64,000 bases of DNA from an uncultured Lentibacter sp. (GTDB lineage Bacteria > Pseudomonadota > Alphaproteobacteria > Rhodobacterales > Rhodobacteraceae), in the NCBI RefSeq assembly GCF_937123735.1, contig NZ_CAKZKL010000050.1, positions 21,394 to 85,393 on the forward strand, read 5' to 3'. Positions 37,614-46,937 of this stretch are shown here, piece by piece; position 1 is the stretch's first letter; each line of letters opens with the position of its first letter. A program made the position numbers and the translations under genes. The notes below the pieces were generated by a model that ran no database searches, was not told the DNA's origin, and was given only the letters and a program-made list of their open reading frames with translations.

Positions 37614-38180
37614 TTAGCGCACACAGATGATTTCAACGCGGCGGTTTTGCTTCATGCCGCCGGCTGTCTTGTTGGAGGCGACGGGCATCCGCTCGCCATA
37701 GCCGCGCACATCGGCGATTCTGGCTCCGGCAGATTTGGCCACGGCGGCCACCGCATTGGCGCGGTTGTAGCTGAGCTTCATGTTGTATTGGTCAGAGGCG
37801 CGGCTGTCGGTGTGGCCGGCAATGATGAAGGCCGTGGCCTTGGCGGTGCGGAAGAACTCGGCGAGGCTTTCGCGGCCTGACGCGCTGATCTTGTAGCTGT
37901 TGGTGGCAAAGAACTGGTCGGAGTTCATTACGCCGCACACATCGCCGCGATGGCAGACGGGAATGCCCTGGCGGGTTGTATGTGGCGACATATAGCCTTC
38001 AAAGCCGTCGTCCATGACCCAATGTTCACAGCCGTCTGGATCAACCCAGATGGTTGGCGCATATCTTTCGCCGGTTACAGTGCGCGTTGCGTCTTGTGCT
38101 TGGGCGGCGCTGACTGTCATCACCGCGCCCATGGCAAAAGCAGCAAGGCTTGTTACTGATTTTGAAATCAAATTCGCCAC
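37614..38180 (-). CDS. OmpA family peptidoglycan-associated protein
   Basis: A 188-residue exported protein: signal peptide ending SAAQAQ, then the 35-residue 'IWVDPDGCEHW' domain shared with the lipoprotein gene 13 bases downstream, then a C-terminal OmpA/MotB domain (about 85-188) with IIAGHTDSRASDQYNMKLSYNRANAV and NRRVEI, which hold the Asp and Arg that bind diaminopimelate in peptidoglycan. The pair likely forms a cell-wall-anchored envelope complex. The 270-base gap upstream carries a CACAA-TATC-TTGTG palindrome (38304-38317) that may be an operator. Confidence 0.85.
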   Translation of the reverse strand: MANLISKSVTSLAAFAMGAVMTVSAAQAQDATRTVTGERYAPTIWVDPDGCEHWVMDDGFEGYMSPHTTRQGIPVCHRGDVCGVMNSDQFFATNSYKISASGRESLAEFFRTAKATAFIIAGHTDSRASDQYNMKLSYNRANAVAAVAKSAGARIADVRGYGERMPVASNKTAGGMKQNRRVEIICVR

Positions 38181-38451
38181 AGCAGATGTCCTTACAATTG
38201 TTACCCCCGATCAGGCCCATAAAATGGTATGGCAGCCATAGGCTCTGACACTCGTCTACGGGGGCAGTCTAGCAAGATTGCGGCGCTTGTGAAGTGGAGA
38301 AATCACAATATCTTGTGGGTAACTTTCATTTCATGCGCAGTCTGGGTGGTTTTGTGCCGGTCCCGCGAAAGCCTGCAGGGCGCAGCTGTGGCCCTGGGCG
38401 CAGGGCCAGCGTAAGGTTTGGCACCGCTGTGCGCCGTTGGGGTTTTGCGGC

Positions 38452-39774
38452 TCAGGCTGTGATCAGCTCACCGGCGAGGGAGTTGCGCACGCTCTGGACA
38501 ATGCGCACCCGTGCCATCGCGCCGCGCGGCAGGGGGCAATCCTTGACATGGACCGCGTGAAGGTAGCCGGTTTTGCCCATCATCTGGCCTTCAAGCTTGC
38601 CGGGTTTTTCAAAGAGCACATCGAGCTCGCGCCCGACCATGCTGTCCTGGATCGTCTTTTGCTGCTGGGCGATGAGCGCTTGCAGCTCTTGCAGGCGCGC
38701 GTCGGCCAGGGCGGGCTCGACCTCGGGGCGCTCGGCGGCGGGGGTTCCGGGGCGGGGGGAATATTTGAACGAAAAGGCCTGCCCGTAGTTCACTTCGCGG
38801 ATGAGATCCATGGTGTCGGCGAAGTCCTGATCGCTCTCTTCGGGGAAGCCGACAATGAAATCACCGGAGATGAGAATATCGGGGCGAGCGGCGCGGATGC
38901 GCTCGATGAGGCGCAGGTAGCTGTCGCGGGTGTGGCTGCGGTTCATCCGTTTCAGGATCCTGTCGGAGCCGGACTGCACGGGCAGATGTAGGTAGGGCAT
39001 GAGCTTGGCGCAGGTGCCGTGGGCTTCGATGAGATCATCGGTCATGTCGTTGGGGTGGCTTGTGGTGAAGCGGATGCGCTCCAGCCCGTCGATTTTATCG
39101 AGCTGCCAGATGAGCTGGGCAAGGGTGGCTTCCGCGCCGGTTTCACCAAGGCCGTGGTAGGCGTTGACGTTCTGGCCCAGGAGGGTGATCTCGCGCACGC
39201 CGCGCGCGACCAGATCGCGTGCTTCGGTGAGGATGCGCGCCACGGGGCGGGAGACTTCGGCACCGCGCGTGTAGGGCACAACGCAGAAGGCGCAGAACTT
39301 GTCGCAGCCCTCCTGAACGGTGAGAAAGGCCGTGGGGCCGCGCGCGGCCTTGGGGCGGGCGGCGAGGTGCTCGAATTTGTCATCGATGGGGAAGTCGGTG
39401 TCGAGCGCCTTTTCGCCGGCGCTGGCCTTGGCCTCAAGCTCGGGCAGGCGGTGATAGCTTTGCGGGCCGACGACCAGATCGACCATCGGCTGGCGGCGCA
39501 TGATCTCGGCGCCTTCGGCTTGGGCCACACAGCCGGCGACACCGATTTTCAGATCAGGGCGGGCCTCTTTGAGCGGTTTGTAGCGGCCCAGCTCGGAATA
39601 GACTTTTTCGGCGGCCTTTTCGCGGATGTGGCAGGTGTTGAGCAGAATCATATCCGCATCATCAGGGGTGTCGGTTTGTTCGTAGCCCTTGAGCGCCTCG
39701 GCCATGCGCTCGCTGTCATAGACATTCATCTGGCAACCATAGGTCTTGATGAAGAGCTTTTTGGGGCTGGTCAT
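38452..39774 (-). CDS. miaB: tRNA-2-methylthio-N6-dimethylallyladenosine synthase
   Basis: A 440-residue radical-SAM methylthiotransferase that adds the 2-methylthio group to i6A37 in tRNA. The N-terminal UPF0004 domain has Cys in [24 protein letters not shown] and [10 protein letters not shown] for the auxiliary cluster; the radical SAM motif is CDKFCAFC; the TRAM domain closes the protein ([10 protein letters not shown]). The ATG at 39774 is used, preceded by AGGACAG; the frame is open further but the family starts [15 protein letters not shown]. It is divergent from the gene at 39882. Confidence 0.96.
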   Translation of the reverse strand: MTSPKKLFIKTYGCQMNVYDSERMAEALKGYEQTDTPDDADMILLNTCHIREKAAEKVYSELGRYKPLKEARPDLKIGVAGCVAQAEGAEIMRRQPMVDLVVGPQSYHRLPELEAKASAGEKALDTDFPIDDKFEHLAARPKAARGPTAFLTVQEGCDKFCAFCVVPYTRGAEVSRPVARILTEARDLVARGVREITLLGQNVNAYHGLGETGAEATLAQLIWQLDKIDGLERIRFTTSHPNDMTDDLIEAHGTCAKLMPYLHLPVQSGSDRILKRMNRSHTRDSYLRLIERIRAARPDILISGDFIVGFPEESDQDFADTMDLIREVNYGQAFSFKYSPRPGTPAAERPEVEPALADARLQELQALIAQQQKTIQDSMVGRELDVLFEKPGKLEGQMMGKTGYLHAVHVKDCPLPRGAMARVRIVQSVRNSLAGELITA

Positions 39775-39881
39775 GGCTATCTGTCCTGAGTGCGCGGTTT
39801 GGGCGTTGGTTAGCGAAAATGCTGCCCACTTGCAATGCACGAAGAATTCCCCAATTCTGCGCCAACAGAAGGCCGAGGTTT

Positions 39882-40757
39882 ATGCAGAGTTCATTTACGA
39901 GTTTGAAGAGTTTTCTCGCCGAGGGCGCAGGCGCGCTGGCCAAGGGGCCGGTTGCGCTGGTGTTTGCCGAAGACGGGGCGGAGCTTGACACCACGCTGCG
40001 CCATCATCAACAGCTGGGCTTTCAGACGGTGATCGGCTTTGTGCCGCCGGAGTTTGACCTCGCGCCAGACCTTGAGGAAACGGTGGTGCGCGTCTGTTAT
40101 GATGCGCGTGTCCAAGGGGGGGCGCTGCCGGCGATCAATGCGCTGATCCCGCGGGCGGTGGGGCAATGGCTCTATTTTTGCTATAATGCGGAATATCTCT
40201 TTTATCCGTTCTGCGAAACGCGCGCCGTGGGGGAGATGCTGGCCTTTCACACCGAAGAGCGCCGCGACGCGTTGCTGACCTATGTGATCGATCTTTATGC
40301 TGACGATCTTGAGCGCCACCCCAATGCGGTTTCGCTGGACAGTGCGTTTTTGGATCGCACGGGCTATTATGCGCTCGCCCGCCCGGATGCGGCCAATCAC
40401 AACCACCCCAAGGAGCGCCAGCTTGATTTTTTTGGCGGTTTGCGCTGGCGGTTTGAGGAGCATGTGCCCCTGCGGCGGCGCAAGATTGACCGGGTCTCGC
40501 TGTTTCGGGCCAAGCCTGGCTTGGAGCTGCGCGCCGATTTTACCTTCAACGATGAGGAATATAACACCTACGCCTGCCCCTGGCATAACAATCTCACGGC
40601 GGCGGTGTGCTCGTTTCGCACCGCCAAGGCGCTCAAGCGCAATCCTGGCTCGACCTATGATATAGAGACCTTCCAGTGGCACAATTCGGTGCCCTTTGAG
40701 TGGCATTCGCGCCAGCTGCTCGATCTGGGATTGATGGAACCAGGCCAGTGGTTTTAG
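39882..40757 (+). CDS. Conserved protein of glycosyltransferase-2-like type
   Basis: A 291-residue protein that I do not recognise with certainty; it resembles Rhodobacterales proteins annotated as family-2-like glycosyltransferases. Visible are [23 protein letters not shown] at the N-terminus, which looks like the first strand and helix of a nucleotide-sugar fold, and later [21 protein letters not shown]. No DxD metal motif is evident, so activity is doubtful. GGCCGAGG precedes the ATG. It lies 88 bases before aroA. Confidence 0.55.
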   Translation: MQSSFTSLKSFLAEGAGALAKGPVALVFAEDGAELDTTLRHHQQLGFQTVIGFVPPEFDLAPDLEETVVRVCYDARVQGGALPAINALIPRAVGQWLYFCYNAEYLFYPFCETRAVGEMLAFHTEERRDALLTYVIDLYADDLERHPNAVSLDSAFLDRTGYYALARPDAANHNHPKERQLDFFGGLRWRFEEHVPLRRRKIDRVSLFRAKPGLELRADFTFNDEEYNTYACPWHNNLTAAVCSFRTAKALKRNPGSTYDIETFQWHNSVPFEWHSRQLLDLGLMEPGQWF

Positions 40758-40845
40758 AAGCGGTTCGGCCCCCTGTTTGAGCGGTGGACCTTGGCTTGAG
40801 CCTCGTCTAAAACGCTGGGAACACACTCGCGGGGACCAGACCAAT

Positions 40846-42192
40846 ATGTCATCACATGGCGCAGCACTTCCAATGCTTTCACGTAAGAGCACAGGCCTGT
40901 CGGGGCAGGCGCATGTGCCGGGCGATAAATCCATATCGCACCGGGCGCTTATTCTGGGCGCGCTCGCGCTGGGAGAAACCCGGATCACCGGGCTTCTGGA
41001 GGGGCAGGATGTGCTTGATACGGGCCGCGCCATGCGCGCCTTTGGGGCCGAGGTGGAAGACCTTGGCAGCGGCAACTGGCGGGTGCAGGGCGTGGGCGTG
41101 GGCGGCTTTGGCGAGCCGGATCACGTGATTGACTGCGGCAATTCGGGCACCGGTGTGCGCCTGATCATGGGCGCGATGGCCACTTCGGATATGACGGCGA
41201 CCTTTACGGGCGATGTCTCGCTCAACGGGCGGCCCATGGCGCGGGTGACAGACCCGCTGGCGCTTTTTGGCGCGCGCGCTTACGGGCGGCGCGGCGGGCG
41301 CTTGCCGATGACCATTGTGGGCGCGCCCGATGCCGCGCCTGTGCGCTATGAGGTGCCTGTGCCGAGTGCGCAGGTGAAATCGGCGGTGCTTTTGGCGGCG
41401 CTCAATGCGCGCGGCGAGACACAGGTGATTGAGCGCGAAGCGACGCGCGACCATACCGAACGGATGCTGGCGGGCTTTGGCGCGACCCTCGAGACCGAGG
41501 ACACCGCCGAGGGGCGGCTCATCCGCCTTGAGGGGCAGCCCGAGCTGAAGGCGCAGGACATCACCGTGCCGCGCGATCCGTCTTCGGCGGCCTTTCCTGT
41601 CTGTGCGGCTCTGATCACCGAGGGTTCGGATGTGTTTGTGCCCAACATCGGCCTTAACCCGACGCGCGCGGGGCTGTTCACCACATTGCAGGAGATGGGG
41701 GCTGACCTCACCTATGAGAACCTGCGCGAGGAGGGCGGCGAGCCTGTCGCGGATTTGCGCGCCCGCTTTTCGCCCGAGCTGAAGGGGATAGAGGTTCCGC
41801 CTGCGCGCGCGGCGAGTATGATTGACGAATATCCGGTGCTCTCTGTTGTGGCCGCTTTTGCCGAGGGGCGCACCGAGATGCGCGGCGTGAAAGAGCTGCG
41901 TGTGAAGGAGAGCGACCGCATTGACGCGATGGCCAAGGGGCTGCGCGCGGCGGGAGTGAGCGTGGAGGAAGGCGAGGACTGGTGGATCGTCGAGGGGCGC
42001 GGCCATGGCCATGTGGCGGGCGGCGTGACGGTGGAAAGCCGGCTCGATCACCGGATTGCGATGTCCTTCCTTATTCTGGGCATGGCAAGCGAAAAGCCCA
42101 TGCAGGTGGATGATGGCGGGCCGATTGCCACCTCCTTCCCGATTTTCGAGAGCCTTATGGGCGGGCTTGGCGCCGTGATCGAGCGGGTGTGA
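40846..42192 (+). CDS. aroA: 3-phosphoshikimate 1-carboxyvinyltransferase (EPSP synthase)
   Basis: A 448-residue enzyme joining PEP and shikimate-3-phosphate in aromatic amino acid synthesis. It has the two-lobed fold with [16 protein letters not shown], the PEP site [20 protein letters not shown], and [15 protein letters not shown] near the end. Overall it aligns by eye with class II (CP4-type) enzymes, but the residue at the CP4 Ala100 position is Gly101, the state expected of a glyphosate-sensitive enzyme. The ATG at 40846 starts [10 protein letters not shown]. cmk overlaps or directly follows its stop. Confidence 0.95.
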   Translation: MSSHGAALPMLSRKSTGLSGQAHVPGDKSISHRALILGALALGETRITGLLEGQDVLDTGRAMRAFGAEVEDLGSGNWRVQGVGVGGFGEPDHVIDCGNSGTGVRLIMGAMATSDMTATFTGDVSLNGRPMARVTDPLALFGARAYGRRGGRLPMTIVGAPDAAPVRYEVPVPSAQVKSAVLLAALNARGETQVIEREATRDHTERMLAGFGATLETEDTAEGRLIRLEGQPELKAQDITVPRDPSSAAFPVCAALITEGSDVFVPNIGLNPTRAGLFTTLQEMGADLTYENLREEGGEPVADLRARFSPELKGIEVPPARAASMIDEYPVLSVVAAFAEGRTEMRGVKELRVKESDRIDAMAKGLRAAGVSVEEGEDWWIVEGRGHGHVAGGVTVESRLDHRIAMSFLILGMASEKPMQVDDGGPIATSFPIFESLMGGLGAVIERV

Positions 42193-42194
42193 GC

Positions 42195-42803
42195 ATGGGC
42201 TTTGCCATTGCGATTGACGGGCCGGCGGCGGCGGGTAAGGGCACGATCTCCAAGGCTGTTGCGGCGCATTTCGGCTTTGCGCATCTGGACACGGGGCTGC
42301 TTTACCGCGCGGTGGGTGCGAAGGTGCTGACGGGCGTTGACCCGATCGAGGCGGCCCGCGCGCTTGTGGCCGAGGACCTGGACAACGCCAGCCTGCGCAG
42401 CGCTGAAGTGGCCGAGGCGGCGAGCCGCGTGGCGGTGATTGGCGAGGTGCGGGCGGCATTGGTCGATTTTCAACGCGCCTTTGCGCGCCGCGCGGGCGGA
42501 GCCGTTCTGGATGGGCGCGATATTGGCACGGTGATTTGCCCGGATGCACAGGCGAAGCTTTTTGTCACCGCGAGCGCTGAGGTGCGCGCTGCGCGCCGAC
42601 TGGCCGAGCTGCTTGCGCGGGGGGATGCGACCAGCTTTGAGGCCGTGCTGGCCGATGTGCAGGCGCGCGATGCGCGCGATGCGAGCCGCGCGCAAGCGCC
42701 GATGGTGGCGGCAGAAGATGCGGTGCTGATTGACACCTCAAGCATGAGCATCGAGGCGGCCGTAGCAGCGGCGATAACGGCGGTTGAGGAGGCGAGGACA
42801 TGA
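42195..42803 (+). CDS. cmk: (d)CMP kinase
   Basis: A 202-residue nucleoside monophosphate kinase that phosphorylates CMP and dCMP. It opens [20 protein letters not shown] (Walker A) and has [27 protein letters not shown] and RDARDASR in the lid. The ATG at 42195 matches the family start; a GTG two codons earlier would overlap the aroA stop (GTGTGA), so tight coupling is possible either way. An aldo-keto reductase gene overlaps its stop by 4 bases, an unusual partner: rpsA normally follows. Confidence 0.94.
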   Translation: MGFAIAIDGPAAAGKGTISKAVAAHFGFAHLDTGLLYRAVGAKVLTGVDPIEAARALVAEDLDNASLRSAEVAEAASRVAVIGEVRAALVDFQRAFARRAGGAVLDGRDIGTVICPDAQAKLFVTASAEVRAARRLAELLARGDATSFEAVLADVQARDARDASRAQAPMVAAEDAVLIDTSSMSIEAAVAAAITAVEEART

Positions 42804-43798
42804 AGACACGCAGGCTGGGCAGAGATGGCCCCGAGATTTCGGCTATGGGCTATGGCGCGATGTCCTTCTCGGACTTTTATGGCGCGACCAGCGAGGCCGA
42901 AAGCCACGCCATTCTGGACCACTGCCGCAGTGTCGGGCTGACGCATCTGGACACGGCCAATATCTACGGCATGGGGCGCTCCGAAGAGGTGATTGGCAGC
43001 TACCTTGCGCGCCACCCCGAAGCGAAGCGGGAGTTTGTCATTGCCACCAAGGCCTCGATTGCGCGGGATGATGCGGGCAACCGTGTTTTCCGGAATGATC
43101 GCAAGCACTTGGAGGCAGAACTTGATAAATCGCTTCAACGGATGGGTGTCGATCATGTCGCGTTGTTCTATGTCCACCGCCGTGACCCTGATGTGCCGAT
43201 TGAAGAGGTGACGGAGGGGCTTGCCGAAATTGTGAAGACGGGCAAGGCGGGCGGCTTCGGCTTTTCGGAGATTGCGCCGAGCAGCCTGCGCCGCGCGGCG
43301 AAGGTGGCGCATGTGGCGGCGGTGCAATCGGAGTATTCGCTGAGCACGCGCAGCCCGGAGCTGGGGCTGGTGCAGACCTGCGCAGAGCTTGGCACGGCGC
43401 TGGTGGCCTTCAGCCCCGTGGGGCGCTCTTTGCTGACGGACCGCCCCCTGAGCCTTGAGGCGGTGCAAAAGCTTGACTTTCTGCGCGGCAACCCGCGGTT
43501 TATGAGCCCGAATTACGAGGCCAATGTGCGTGCCGCTGAGGCGTTTTGTGCGCTGGCGGCGGAGATGGGCGTTTCGGCGGCGGGGCTGGCGAACGGCTGG
43601 CTGCTGGCACAGGGCGAACATGTGATTCCGATTCCGGGCACGCGCTCTGCGGCGCATTTGAACGACTGTTTGCAGGGCGCGGCGCTTGCGCTTTCAAGCG
43701 AGGATCTGGCGCGGATCGAGGCGGTTTTGCCTGTCGGCTGGGCGCATGGGGACCGCTACTCCGAATCGCAGTGGATTGGACCTGAGCGGTATTGTTAG
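42800..43798 (+). CDS. Aldo-keto reductase
   Basis: A 332-residue NADPH-dependent reductase of the AKR superfamily. The catalytic tetrad can be placed as Asp in HLDTANIYG, Tyr in the same segment, Lys in [13 protein letters not shown] and His in [13 protein letters not shown]; the cofactor end is [15 protein letters not shown]. The residues resemble the stress-related AKR11/13 branch that reduces aldehydes and quinones. It overlaps the cmk stop by 4 bases (ATGA) and so is translated with it. It is the first gene of a block inserted between cmk and rpsA. Confidence 0.87.
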   Translation: MKTRRLGRDGPEISAMGYGAMSFSDFYGATSEAESHAILDHCRSVGLTHLDTANIYGMGRSEEVIGSYLARHPEAKREFVIATKASIARDDAGNRVFRNDRKHLEAELDKSLQRMGVDHVALFYVHRRDPDVPIEEVTEGLAEIVKTGKAGGFGFSEIAPSSLRRAAKVAHVAAVQSEYSLSTRSPELGLVQTCAELGTALVAFSPVGRSLLTDRPLSLEAVQKLDFLRGNPRFMSPNYEANVRAAEAFCALAAEMGVSAAGLANGWLLAQGEHVIPIPGTRSAAHLNDCLQGAALALSSEDLARIEAVLPVGWAHGDRYSESQWIGPERYC

Positions 43799-43799
43799 A

Positions 43800-43912
43800 G
43801 ATCGAATTTTCGCTGCGCGAAAATCCGATCCTCTGGGGGCGCTGCCCCCAGACCGCAACTTTTACTGTGGGGCCAGCCCCCCCAACCCCCCGGGATATTT
43901 AAGGCAATAAGA
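43800..43912. repeat. Intergenic hairpin repeat, copy C
   Basis: Starts just past the aldo-keto reductase stop: ATTTTCGC-TGC-GCGAAAAT (43806-43824), CTGGGGGC-GCT-GCCCCCAG (43833-43851), then CCCCCCGGGATATTTAAGG before AATAAGAAAG. It ends a few bases before the stop of the convergent polysaccharide deacetylase gene. Confidence 0.6.
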
Positions 43913-43917
43913 AAGAC

Positions 43918-44778
43918 TTAGAGGGCGAGGGGGGTGAGGTTTTCGTCTAGTCGGCCGCCGAGGGTATGGTTTTGCAGGAGGGCAGAGAGCTTTTGCGGCA
44001 GGCTGCGGTTGCCGATCTTGTGCCATTGGGATTGGCGGGCGTGCCAATAGGCGGCGCGGGCGGGGCCGAGGGGGGCCAGCTCGGCGCGGCTGAGGGCGAA
44101 GCTTTGATCGGCCACGAACTCATAAGGGTGCAGGTAGATGTGCGGCGCCAGGCCGGCCTGTGTGCTGGCCTTGATGAGCCTTGCGGCGGTGGCGCGCGAA
44201 AAGAGCTTTAGGTATGTTCCGCCGAGGCGCATTTTGGGGGCCAAGGCTCTGGGGCGCGCGGCGAAAATGGGCAGAATTTTGAGTGGAGGCGCGAGGCTGG
44301 CAGAGAAGTGGCGCGCGGCTTCGGCGGAGTTGCACAGATAGGAGCTGTCATATTCGACATGCTTGGCGAGCAGGGTGTAATGCGCAGATCTGCTTTGCGG
44401 GATGCGGAACTTGGGCGCGCGAAAGCCTGTGACGGGCTGGCCTGAGGCGGCGCGCAGGGCGCTGAGGGCTTTTTGCAGATTGGCGGCGAAAGCCTCGGGG
44501 GTTTCTTGATCGATGCAGTCGTGAAAGTGGTGGTGGCAGGCGATTTCATGGCCCTCAGCGGCGATGCGCGCGATGAGCTCTGGGGCTTGTTCGGCGATGA
44601 TGCCGGTGCAGAAGAAGGTGGCGCGCGCGCCGCCGTGGGCCTGAAGGAAGCGCTCGATGGCCTCATAGGCGCGTGTGAGCGCCGCGATGCGCAGAGGGCG
44701 GGTTTCCCAGAGGCCGAGATCGCGGCCGAGGTCATGGGAAAAATCTTCAAAATCAATGCTGAGGAAGAGTTTGCTCAT
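43918..44778 (-). CDS. Polysaccharide deacetylase (NodB family)
   Basis: A 286-residue metal-dependent deacetylase. Motif 1 with the metal and catalytic Asp is LFLSIDFEDFSHD, motif 2 is HEIACHHHFHD (H-x3-H type metal ligands), motif 3 is TGFRAPKFRIP, and the later His is in HIYLHPYEF. It would remove acetyl groups from a sugar polymer or lipid-linked sugar. Its ATG overlaps the carbamoyltransferase stop by 4 bases (ATGA), so the two are one transcript. No signal peptide is seen, which suggests a cytoplasmic substrate. Confidence 0.87.
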   Translation of the reverse strand: MSKLFLSIDFEDFSHDLGRDLGLWETRPLRIAALTRAYEAIERFLQAHGGARATFFCTGIIAEQAPELIARIAAEGHEIACHHHFHDCIDQETPEAFAANLQKALSALRAASGQPVTGFRAPKFRIPQSRSAHYTLLAKHVEYDSSYLCNSAEAARHFSASLAPPLKILPIFAARPRALAPKMRLGGTYLKLFSRATAARLIKASTQAGLAPHIYLHPYEFVADQSFALSRAELAPLGPARAAYWHARQSQWHKIGNRSLPQKLSALLQNHTLGGRLDENLTPLAL

Positions 44779-46517
44779 GTGAGCAGCTCTCGAGGGATGA
44801 TATAGGGGCCGATCACCAGAGCATCGACGCCGCTGGCGCGGAAGGTGGCCAGAGCATCGGCGGGAGAATAGACGATGGGTTCCTGAATGTTGAAGCTTGT
44901 GTTGAGCAGGACAGGCACGCCGGTGCGCGCACCGAAGGCTGTGAGCAGCGCGTGATAGAGCGGGTTGGCGCTCTGTCTCACGCTGTGCACGCGCGCGGAG
45001 CCATCGGTATGGGTGATGGCGGGGATCTGGCTGCGTTTGTCGGCGCGCACGGGGGCGACGATGTTCATGTAGGGGCTGGGCTGGGAAAGCTCGAAGAACT
45101 GCGCGGCGGCCTCTTCTGTGACCGAAGGCGCGAAGGGGCGGAAGAGCTCGCGCTTTTTGATCTTGTCATTGAGCGCGTCGCGGATTGCGTCATGGCGCGG
45201 ATCGGCGAGAAAACTGCGCGCGCCCAAGGCACGCGGGCCGAATTCGGCGGCGCCCTGAAACCAGGCGATGAGCTGGCCGCTGGCCAGCAGCTCTGCGGTG
45301 CGCTCGGCCAGCGCCTGCGCGGGCAGGGGCGCGGGCAGCTTGGTGACATGGCCTTCCAGCGCGGCGGCGATATCGGCCTCCTCAAAGCGCGCGCCAAGGT
45401 AAGGGCTGCGCAGATTGGCGCTTTGCGCCCCAACAGCTGTGCCTTGCAGCGCGGCGAGACAGGCACCTATGGCACAGCCCGCATCATGGGGCGCGGGGGG
45501 GATGGACACCTCACTCATGAGGCCGCGCGCAAGCAGCGCGCCATTGGCCGTGACATTGAGCGCACAGCCGCCGGAGAGCACGAGGCGGGTGATTTCGGGG
45601 TGGCGCGCGCGGGCCGGGGCGAGCACATGGGCCAGTGCTTCCTCATAGGCGGCCTGCACGGAGGCGGCGAGGTTGATGTGATCTTGCGTGGGCGCTTCAT
45701 CCGGTGCGCGGGGCGGGCAGAAGAGCGCCGCAAGGCGGGGGTGAAAGCGCCCCTTGCGGGCATCGTGATAGTCGGCGAGCCGCGTGTTGAGCTGGTAGCG
45801 GCCCGGGCTGCGCAGGCGCAGGATATGGCGCAGGATATCGTCTTTCCAGACCGGCGTACCATAGGGCGCGAGGCCCATCATCTTGTATTCGCCTTCGAGC
45901 ATCTGAAAGCCCAGATAGCCTGTGAAGACGGAGTAGAAATGCCCCAGCGAGTTGGGCCAGCGGTGGCGTGACAGCTCTGTGCGGCGGCCGTTCTGCACGG
46001 CGGTGAGCACGGTGGAGGCATCTTCACCGCCGCCATCATAGCTGAGCGAGAAGCATGTCTCCCAGCCACGCATGGCTTCGGCGTAGAGCTGGTGGGTGAG
46101 GTGGTGGTCAAAGTAGCGGATCGTGGCGGGGAAAGCGCCATAGCGGCTGGCAAGCTTGCGGCGCAGGCGGAAGAGATCGGCCCAGGAGCCGGTGGGGGCG
46201 GCGCTGGCCGAGTGGCGAAAGAGCTGGAGAGCTCTGGCCGCAGGGGCCGCAGCCCGCGAGGGCGCGTGCAGCATTTTGGCGAGCGTGCCAAAGGTGCGGG
46301 TGCGCAGCCGCCAGGGCTGCCAGTAGAGCGCGATCAGGCCGATATCGCCAAAGCTGATGCCCGCGATGCGCAGAACCTCGTCGATGGCGTCAAAGGGGAA
46401 GTGGCCGTCGTTCTTTATGCGGCTCAGGCGCTCGTTTTCCACGGCGGCGAGCAGGACGCCGTCTTTCATCAGCGCGGCGGCGGAATTGTCCATGGTGGCA
46501 AGGCCAAGGGTATACAC
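44775..46517 (-). CDS. Carbamoyltransferase (NodU/CmcH family)
   Basis: A 580-residue enzyme that moves a carbamoyl group from carbamoyl phosphate to a hydroxyl through a carbamoyl-adenylate. The N-terminal Kae1-like domain has DNSAAAL and SLSYDGGGEDAS; the C-terminal domain has AWFQGAAEFGPRALGARSFLADPR and VLLNTSFNIQEPIV. The GTG at 46517 is used since the conserved opening YTLGLATMDNSAAAL follows at once. With the deacetylase it recalls NodU-NodB, acting on a sugar, but no acyltransferase or chitin synthase is next to it, so the product is unknown. Confidence 0.88.
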   Translation of the reverse strand: MYTLGLATMDNSAAALMKDGVLLAAVENERLSRIKNDGHFPFDAIDEVLRIAGISFGDIGLIALYWQPWRLRTRTFGTLAKMLHAPSRAAAPAARALQLFRHSASAAPTGSWADLFRLRRKLASRYGAFPATIRYFDHHLTHQLYAEAMRGWETCFSLSYDGGGEDASTVLTAVQNGRRTELSRHRWPNSLGHFYSVFTGYLGFQMLEGEYKMMGLAPYGTPVWKDDILRHILRLRSPGRYQLNTRLADYHDARKGRFHPRLAALFCPPRAPDEAPTQDHINLAASVQAAYEEALAHVLAPARARHPEITRLVLSGGCALNVTANGALLARGLMSEVSIPPAPHDAGCAIGACLAALQGTAVGAQSANLRSPYLGARFEEADIAAALEGHVTKLPAPLPAQALAERTAELLASGQLIAWFQGAAEFGPRALGARSFLADPRHDAIRDALNDKIKKRELFRPFAPSVTEEAAAQFFELSQPSPYMNIVAPVRADKRSQIPAITHTDGSARVHSVRQSANPLYHALLTAFGARTGVPVLLNTSFNIQEPIVYSPADALATFRASGVDALVIGPYIIPRELLT

Positions 46518-46714
46518 AAACAGGCTTTCACAGTTACACTGCCGACTATCCGGCGGCTACACGGGCGGCTACACGCGCCGCGCAGAAGGCACCGCGCGCC
46601 GCCACCGGCAAAGTTAACATTGGCCGGTGGGTTTCACAACGCCCGAAGTGGCCGGGCTTGGGGCGGTGAGGCGGGCGCAGGCGCCTGTCTTTGTGGGCTT
46701 TGGGTGCAATGAGG

Positions 46715-46742
46715 CTTGCGCTTGGAGCGGGAGCGTTATATA
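46715..46742 (+). promoter_or_regulatory. Candidate rpsA promoter
   Basis: CTTGCG at 46715-46720 and TATATA at 46737-46742 are 16 bases apart, a fair fit to a housekeeping sigma-70-type promoter. Transcription would start near 46750, giving a leader of about 190 bases before rpsA. Confidence 0.45.
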
Positions 46743-46789
46743 CGCGCGCCTGTCGAACAAGGCGGATCAACCGCAGGGCAGAGGAAAGC

Positions 46790-46859
46790 AGGGTCGGACA
46801 CTCCGGCCCTCTTTGTTTTGAACGCTGCGGGGCTGCGCTGACCAACTAGAGAGTGTCCG
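46790..46859 (+). promoter_or_regulatory. rpsA leader with exclusive terminator-like and long-range pairings
   Basis: AGGGTCGGA (46790-46798) pairs with TCCGGCCCT (46802-46810) around CAC, with one G-T pair, and a CTTTGTTTT tail follows, as in an intrinsic terminator. CGGACACTC (46795-46803), inside that hairpin, is also exactly complementary to GAGTGTCCG (46851-46859). The two pairings exclude each other, so the leader may switch. Confidence 0.5.
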
Positions 46860-46937
46860 CTTTTGGCGGGCCGAAACCCAAGAGACCGGCGGAGACAACC
46901 GCGCGGCCAGAAACACTTAAAAGGAATGAAACGCCAC

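Larger units (their letters stand above)
46518..46937. other. 420-base gap before rpsA
   Basis: No gene is seen here. From left to right it holds a 12-base tandem direct repeat (GGCGGCTACACG at 46552-46563 and 46564-46575), a perfect 8-base inverted repeat CCACCGGC/GCCGGTGG (46602-46609, 46623-46630) with TTAA in the loop, a likely rpsA promoter (CTTGCG 46715-46720, TATATA 46737-46742), a terminator-like hairpin (46790-46810) and the rest of the rpsA leader. The left part should carry the carbamoyltransferase promoter. Confidence 0.6.

Noticed and set aside
40879..42549. 556-codon open frame on the minus strand
   Set aside because: Opposite aroA and cmk. The product is Arg/His rich without recognisable features.
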